In this document: one piece after another, positions 59,888 through 64,000 of the stretch
Numbering within the stretch: the first letter of the stretch is position 1
How the letters are laid out: each line of letters starts with the position of its first letter
DNA from: Methanofollis liminatans DSM 4140
GTDB lineage: Archaea; Halobacteriota; Methanomicrobia; Methanomicrobiales; Methanofollaceae
DNA length: 64,000 nt
Assembly: GCF_000275865.1 (NCBI RefSeq)
Contig: NZ_CM001555.1
Coordinates: 1,075,706-1,139,705, forward strand
Reading direction: 5' to 3'
Position numbers and translations under genes: made by a program
Notes under the pieces: model-generated
The model's input: only the letters and a program-made list of their open reading frames with translations
Database searches by the model: none
What the model was told of the DNA's origin: nothing

Positions 59888-62575
59888 ATGCAGTACCATA
59901 CGTTAAACCGGGAAGAACTGGTCGGTGCCCTGCACACTGCTGATACAGGTCTGGACCTCTCCGAAGCCGGGCAGAGGCTTGAACACTACGGGCCGAACGA
60001 AATCGAGCGGAAAAAACGGAAAAATTACCTGAAGGAGTATTTCGTCCAGTTCACGCATTTTTTTGCGGTCCTTCTCGAATTAGCGGCGGTTCTGTCGTTT
60101 TTAGCGGATCTTTACTCCCCGGGAGAGGGCTACGATGTTCTTGGATATGCGATCTTCGGTGCCGTCGTCGTCAATGCCACGTTCGCGTTCTGGCAGGAGT
60201 ATAAAGCAGACAGGACGGTCGACGCCCTCCTGAAACTGATCCCCTCGCTGGTGAAGGTGCGCAGGGGAGGAGAGATCGCAAAGGTCGATGCCCGCCTGCT
60301 GGTGCCCGGTGACATCCTGATCGTCGAGGAGGGTGACCGCATCGGAGCGGACGCCGTGATCCTTGAGGCGAACTCACTGTACGTGAATATCGCAACGCTC
60401 ACCGGGGAGTCCAGGCCGGTGAGACGGTTTCCGGGCGCCGACAGGAGCGAGACTATTCTGGACGCAAAAAATGTCCTCTTTGCCGGGACCACCGTCGAGT
60501 CGGGGAACGGGGTTGCCGCGGTCTTCGGGACCGGAAGGAACACCGAGTTCGGGAAGATCGCGTCGCTGGCGAAGGAGGTGAAAAAACGCCTCACCCCCAT
60601 GCAGACCGAGATCATCAGGATCACGCGGATCCTCACCGTCGCCGCCCTCCTGGTGGGTGGGGTCTTTTTCCTTCTTGGATTTTTTTCCGGGCAGGGGTTT
60701 TTGATCGCCGCAATATTCGCCCTTTCCCTCATCGTTGCCAACGTTCCTGAAGGCATGCTCCCCACCATCACCCTCTCCCTCTCCCTTGCGAGCCAGAACA
60801 TGGCGCGGAGAAACGCCCTGATAAAAAACCTCGACTCCGTCCAGACGCTCGGGAGCGCCACCGTGATCTGTACGGATAAAACCGGGACCATTACGCGCAA
60901 CGAGATGACGCTGAAGGAGATCTACCTCGCGGGAGGGGAGACGATCTCGATCACCGGGGAGGGTTACGATCAGGACGGAGAGTTCGTTTTTGCCGGGGAG
61001 CGGTCTGGAGCAGATGAGCGCCTGCATTTTTTTCTGCTGGCCGGAATGCTGAACTGCCGGGCGACGATCGAAGAGAACGGCGTCTTTGGCGATCCCACCG
61101 AACTCTCCATCATTGCGGCGGCGCGAAAGGGCCGGATCGAGAACAACGGGTATGCGAAACTGCAGGAGTTCCCCTTCACCAGTGAACGCAAGATGATGTC
61201 CACCTCCTATGAAAAAGGCGGAGAAACGTTTATCTTCTCCAAGGGGGCGCTTGAAGTCCTGCTCCCGCTGTCAGATTACTTTGTCGACGACGCCGGTCGG
61301 GTCATGCCGTTCGATGAGTCCAACCGGGCGCGGCTCGTGGCCAGGGCCGAAGATCTGGAGCGCAAGGCGTACCGCGTGCTTGCGGTGGCCTATGGCCGGG
61401 GCGAGGAGGAGCGCGGCTTTATCATGCTGGGCCTCGTCGCCATCATGGACCTGCCGCGGTCCGAGGTCTTCGATGCGATCGCCACCTGCCGGCGGGCAGG
61501 CATCCGCGTCCTCATGCTCACCGGGGATAACCCGCTGACCGCAGAGGCGATCGCCCGAACAATCGGGCTGCAGGTGGATCTGGTGCTCACCGGCGACGAG
61601 ACGCGGCGTATGCCCGATGAAAAACTTGAAGATCTGCTCAAACACCAGAACGTGCTTTTTGCCAGGATGCGTTCGGAGCAGAAGTTGCGGATCGCCTCCC
61701 TTCTTCAGAGAAACGGCGAGGTCGTGGCGATGACCGGTGACGGGGTCAACGACGCCCCGGCCCTGCGAAAGGCCGACATCGGCATTTCGATGGGGACGAA
61801 GGGGACCGAGGTCGCAAAGGAGGCGGCAGACATGATCCTTCTCGACGACAACTTCGCCTCCATCGTGGCGGCCATCGAGGAGGGGAGGACCGTGTACTTC
61901 AACATAAAAAAATTCGTCACCTACATCCTCTCCTCGAACATCCCCGAGATCGTTCCCTATATCCTCCAGTTTTTCCTGCGCATCCCCCTCCCCCTCTCGG
62001 TCATTCAGATCCTCTCCATCGATCTCGGCTCAGACCTGCTTCCCGGCCTTGCGCTCGGGAGCGAGGCGCCCGAAGAGGATATCATGGACCGGCCCCCGGT
62101 CGGGAAGAACGAGCGCATCCTCGATTGGGAGGTGTTCAAGCGCGGGTATTTCTTTCTGGGGGCGATCGAGGGGGCCGCAGCAATGGTCGCATTTCTCGGA
62201 TTTTTGTTCCTTTCAGGATGGCAGTATGGAGATCTCTCCGTCACCGGCACCACGCTCCACCGGCAGGCGATGACCATGACGCTCCTCGGTGCGGTGAGTT
62301 GCCAGCTCTTCAATGTGTGGACCCTGCGTTCATGGGATCATTCGTCGTTCCAGAGGGGAGCGTTCACGAACCGTCTCCTCATCATCGCCATCGCGATCGA
62401 GATCCTCTGGGTCTATGCGCTTCTGAATGTGCAGGCCGTGCAGGTGATCTTCAATACGGCGCATGTGCCGGCTCAGTACCTCTGGATCCTCCTCCCGTTT
62501 CCCATCCTGCTCTTTCTGAGCCATGAACTCTATAAGTATCTGAGACGGCCGAAAATGGTGAAAAGTGAATTTTAA
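59888..62575 (+). CDS. P2-type cation-transporting ATPase
   Basis: A 895-residue P-type ATPase that pumps a cation across the membrane. The phosphorylation site is ICTDKTGTIT; the TGES-type actuator loop reads ATLTGESRPV, the hinge MTGDGVNDAPALRKADIG. Transmembrane segment M4 reads VANVPEGMLPTITLSLSL and the following RRNALIKNLDSVQTLGS; these resemble the Na+/K+ (P2C) and related P2 pumps more than Ca2+ or Mg2+ types, but the transported ion is not proven. Its N-terminal cation-ATPase domain begins TLNREELVGALH. Preceded by a palindromic promoter region; converges with the AI-2E gene with a 4-base overlap. Confidence 0.93.
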   Translation: MQYHTLNREELVGALHTADTGLDLSEAGQRLEHYGPNEIERKKRKNYLKEYFVQFTHFFAVLLELAAVLSFLADLYSPGEGYDVLGYAIFGAVVVNATFAFWQEYKADRTVDALLKLIPSLVKVRRGGEIAKVDARLLVPGDILIVEEGDRIGADAVILEANSLYVNIATLTGESRPVRRFPGADRSETILDAKNVLFAGTTVESGNGVAAVFGTGRNTEFGKIASLAKEVKKRLTPMQTEIIRITRILTVAALLVGGVFFLLGFFSGQGFLIAAIFALSLIVANVPEGMLPTITLSLSLASQNMARRNALIKNLDSVQTLGSATVICTDKTGTITRNEMTLKEIYLAGGETISITGEGYDQDGEFVFAGERSGADERLHFFLLAGMLNCRATIEENGVFGDPTELSIIAAARKGRIENNGYAKLQEFPFTSERKMMSTSYEKGGETFIFSKGALEVLLPLSDYFVDDAGRVMPFDESNRARLVARAEDLERKAYRVLAVAYGRGEEERGFIMLGLVAIMDLPRSEVFDAIATCRRAGIRVLMLTGDNPLTAEAIARTIGLQVDLVLTGDETRRMPDEKLEDLLKHQNVLFARMRSEQKLRIASLLQRNGEVVAMTGDGVNDAPALRKADIGISMGTKGTEVAKEAADMILLDDNFASIVAAIEEGRTVYFNIKKFVTYILSSNIPEIVPYILQFFLRIPLPLSVIQILSIDLGSDLLPGLALGSEAPEEDIMDRPPVGKNERILDWEVFKRGYFFLGAIEGAAAMVAFLGFLFLSGWQYGDLSVTGTTLHRQAMTMTLLGAVSCQLFNVWTLRSWDHSSFQRGAFTNRLLIIAIAIEILWVYALLNVQAVQVIFNTAHVPAQYLWILLPFPILLFLSHELYKYLRRPKMVKSEF

Positions 62576-63633
62576 TGTTTTTCCTTCGCCCCGCCCTCAT
62601 CGGCAAAGAGTTTGTCGACGCCGAGGAGGGTGTTGATCCAGCGCGTCTCGTCGCTGCACTGGACCATGATCAGGAGGATGAGCGTGATCGGGATCGCGAA
62701 GATCATGCCGGAAATACCGAGGATCCATCCCCAGACGATAAGGGAAATGATGACGACCAGAGGGGGGAGATCAAACCGTCTCGATGCGATATAGGCGAAT
62801 ATTGGATTTTCAACCAGGGCATTGAGAATGACGACGATGATCACCACTGCAACCGCTCCCCAGACGCCGTACTGCAGCCATGCAAAGAATATTGCAGGGA
62901 TTGCAGCGATAAAGAGGCCGATATAGGGAATGAATGCGAGTATGAAGGTGAGAATGCCCCAGAGAGCGGCGGCATGGATCCCCATCGCCCAGAGTGAGAG
63001 ACCAAAGAGCGTGCCGTGGATCAGGTTCGCCTCGGTGCGCACGATCACGAACTCGATCATGAGGCTGCTCATCCTCTTGATGCCGAACCGCCCCTCCAGA
63101 TTCGCTCCCAGAATCTTTTCAAGCCGCTCAGGAAGTTTCGGCGCTTCGAGGAGGGCGAAACAGGTCGTGATCATGATGAAGAAGAGGTACAGTACACCGT
63201 TTCCTGCATTGAGCGCATAGGGCTCGATGATCGCCACAATGCTGCTGAGACTGATCGACGAGGGAGAGAGGGATGCCGGGTCGATGCCGATCTTATCGAG
63301 CAGAAGCAGCAGTTCTGAGAGTCTATCGTTCAACTCGGCCTGGTACATGGGAAGATCCTGGATCAGGACCTGGAAAGAGTGCATCGTCAGCATCAGCGTG
63401 CCGAGGATGACGCCGCCCGCGACAACAGTGATCACCCCGACGGCGATCCCGTCCGGGATGCCCTTTTTTCTCAGGAAATCCATTGTAGGCAGGGTCAGGA
63501 TCGTGAGTATAAGGGATATTACCAGGAGATTGACGATATATGCAGTGATCTGCATTCCGATGATGAGAATGAGCAGGATCGCTGCAGCCAGAAGATAGTT
63601 CCTGGTTTCCCGCATTTCATAGAGACGGATCAT
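62572..63633 (-). CDS. AI-2E family transporter (PerM/YdiK-like)
   Basis: A 353-residue membrane protein with about eight helices and one long loop, matching the AI-2E family by length, helix layout and the VSLILTILTLPTMDFLRKKGIPDG and FIPYIGLFIAAIPAI regions (each in pieces). The family includes Na+/H+ antiporters and a putative quorum-signal exporter; methanogens are not known to make AI-2, so an ion-transport role is more likely here. Start is uncertain between ATG 63633 and ATG 63615; both precede the first helix. Confidence 0.87.
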   Translation of the reverse strand: MIRLYEMRETRNYLLAAAILLILIIGMQITAYIVNLLVISLILTILTLPTMDFLRKKGIPDGIAVGVITVVAGGVILGTLMLTMHSFQVLIQDLPMYQAELNDRLSELLLLLDKIGIDPASLSPSSISLSSIVAIIEPYALNAGNGVLYLFFIMITTCFALLEAPKLPERLEKILGANLEGRFGIKRMSSLMIEFVIVRTEANLIHGTLFGLSLWAMGIHAAALWGILTFILAFIPYIGLFIAAIPAIFFAWLQYGVWGAVAVVIIVVILNALVENPIFAYIASRRFDLPPLVVIISLIVWGWILGISGMIFAIPITLILLIMVQCSDETRWINTLLGVDKLFADEGGAKEKH

Positions 63634-63763
63634 AGGTTCGCATCCTGTTTTGAGAGTCGGCGTGGCAGCATAAGTTTTTTGGGGAGTGCGTTGCGCCGCC
63701 TCCATTTCTCCCCTTCGCCGGGGATGGGCTAATGAGAGAGTACCGTCATACAGGTGGAGGAGC

Positions 63764-64000
63764 ATGGATGATCGCAGCGTAACAATCGGGCTTGTCCAGA
63801 CAGCGGTCTCTGGCGATCCCGCACTGAACCTGGAGCGCACGCTTGCAGCGGCAGAGACGGCGGCAGCGCGGGGCGCCCGTATCATCTGCCTGCAGGAACT
63901 TTTCCGTTCCCCCTACTTCCCGCAGGCGGAGGGCGCCGATGCGGGCGGCTACGCCGAGACGATCCCGGGCGAGTCGACCGAGGCCTTTGCGGCCTTTGCT
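63764..64000 (+). CDS. Carbon-nitrogen hydrolase (nitrilase family), 3' end beyond window
   Basis: The first 79 residues are present: MDDRSVTIGLVQTAVSGDP, a VxxxGARIICLQELF stretch whose Glu is the first catalytic residue of the Glu-Lys-Cys triad, and FRSPYFPQAEG. This pattern is typical of N-carbamoylputrescine amidase-like enzymes. GGTGGAGG before ATG 63764 gives a good ribosome binding site. Divergent from the AI-2E gene; the rest of the gene, including Lys and Cys, lies outside the window. Confidence 0.88.
   Translation, partial: MDDRSVTIGLVQTAVSGDPALNLERTLAAAETAAARGARIICLQELFRSPYFPQAEGADAGGYAETIPGESTEAFAAFA

Noticed and set aside
1-64000. CRISPR array, transposase or prophage
   Set aside because: No evenly spaced direct repeats with spacers, no transposase, integrase or phage structural genes were found.

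Overview
The window reads as a GC-rich euryarchaeal chromosome segment, most likely a hydrogenotrophic methanogen of the order Methanomicrobiales (Methanofollis or Methanoculleus-like). Archaeal markers are geranylgeranylglyceryl phosphate synthase, the archaeal form of threonyl-tRNA synthetase, a family B DNA polymerase with the euryarchaeal SLYPMAM motif, XPD/Rad3-type helicase, GatCAB, TATA-like box A promoters (several nearly leaderless), and a tRNA-Ile without encoded CCA. The genus is inferred from gene style; no rRNA is present.

Layout. 1-2.7 kb: NhaD/ArsB-type transporter (cut by the window edge), UspA-like protein and a HEAT-repeat protein. 2.8-5.3 kb: de novo NAD operon nadX-nadA-nadC. 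5.4-14 kb: tRNA methylthiotransferase, a small coiled-coil protein, DUF1294 protein, mdh-polB, pyrD-pyrK and an MFS exporter. 14.1-14.3 kb holds copy A of a dispersed intergenic repeat. 14.4-18.6 kb: minus-strand run iorA-iorB-GNAT-DUF2156-flavodoxin. 18.8-19.4 kb: tRNA-Ile(GAT) and a hairpin-rich intergenic stretch with its own TATA box, a candidate structured RNA. 19.4-30.1 kb: EVE-domain protein, recQ, serS, a membrane protein, the run Rad3 helicase-ogt-panE-mobA, an MscS channel and purB. 30.1-30.65 kb: copy B of the repeat. 31.4-34.7 kb: a duplicated surface protein with a dockerin-like tail, and a frameshifted PAS sensor. 34.8-45.6 kb: asparagine-synthase-like protein, gatC-gatA-gatB-topA-GGGP synthase-SPOUT methyltransferase-dcd, then thrS.

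45.9-54.2 kb is the most unusual region. Four consecutive secreted proteins share PPC-like repeats, PKD domains, a cohesin-like module carrying the signature NGT(L/V)PADxxWxxAVDL, and a dockerin-like double EF-hand tail. One is a subtilisin-fold protease with Glu where the catalytic His is expected. No C-terminal membrane anchor is visible on any of them, so modular docking on the cell surface is a plausible architecture. The genes sit behind AT-rich promoter islands and contain near-identical DNA blocks, which suggests recent duplication or gene conversion.

54.5-64 kb: an extracytoplasmic-sensing histidine kinase, a CPA2-type antiporter, a CBS-domain protein, a hybrid kinase whose receiver has Glu in place of the phosphoacceptor Asp, a P2-type cation ATPase behind a palindrome-overlapped promoter, an AI-2E family transporter, and the start of a carbon-nitrogen hydrolase. 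The two kinases, antiporter, CBS protein and ATPase together suggest a signalling and ion-homeostasis neighbourhood.

Few genes are hypothetical; the novelty lies in the surface-protein cluster, the candidate RNA and several domain-level oddities.
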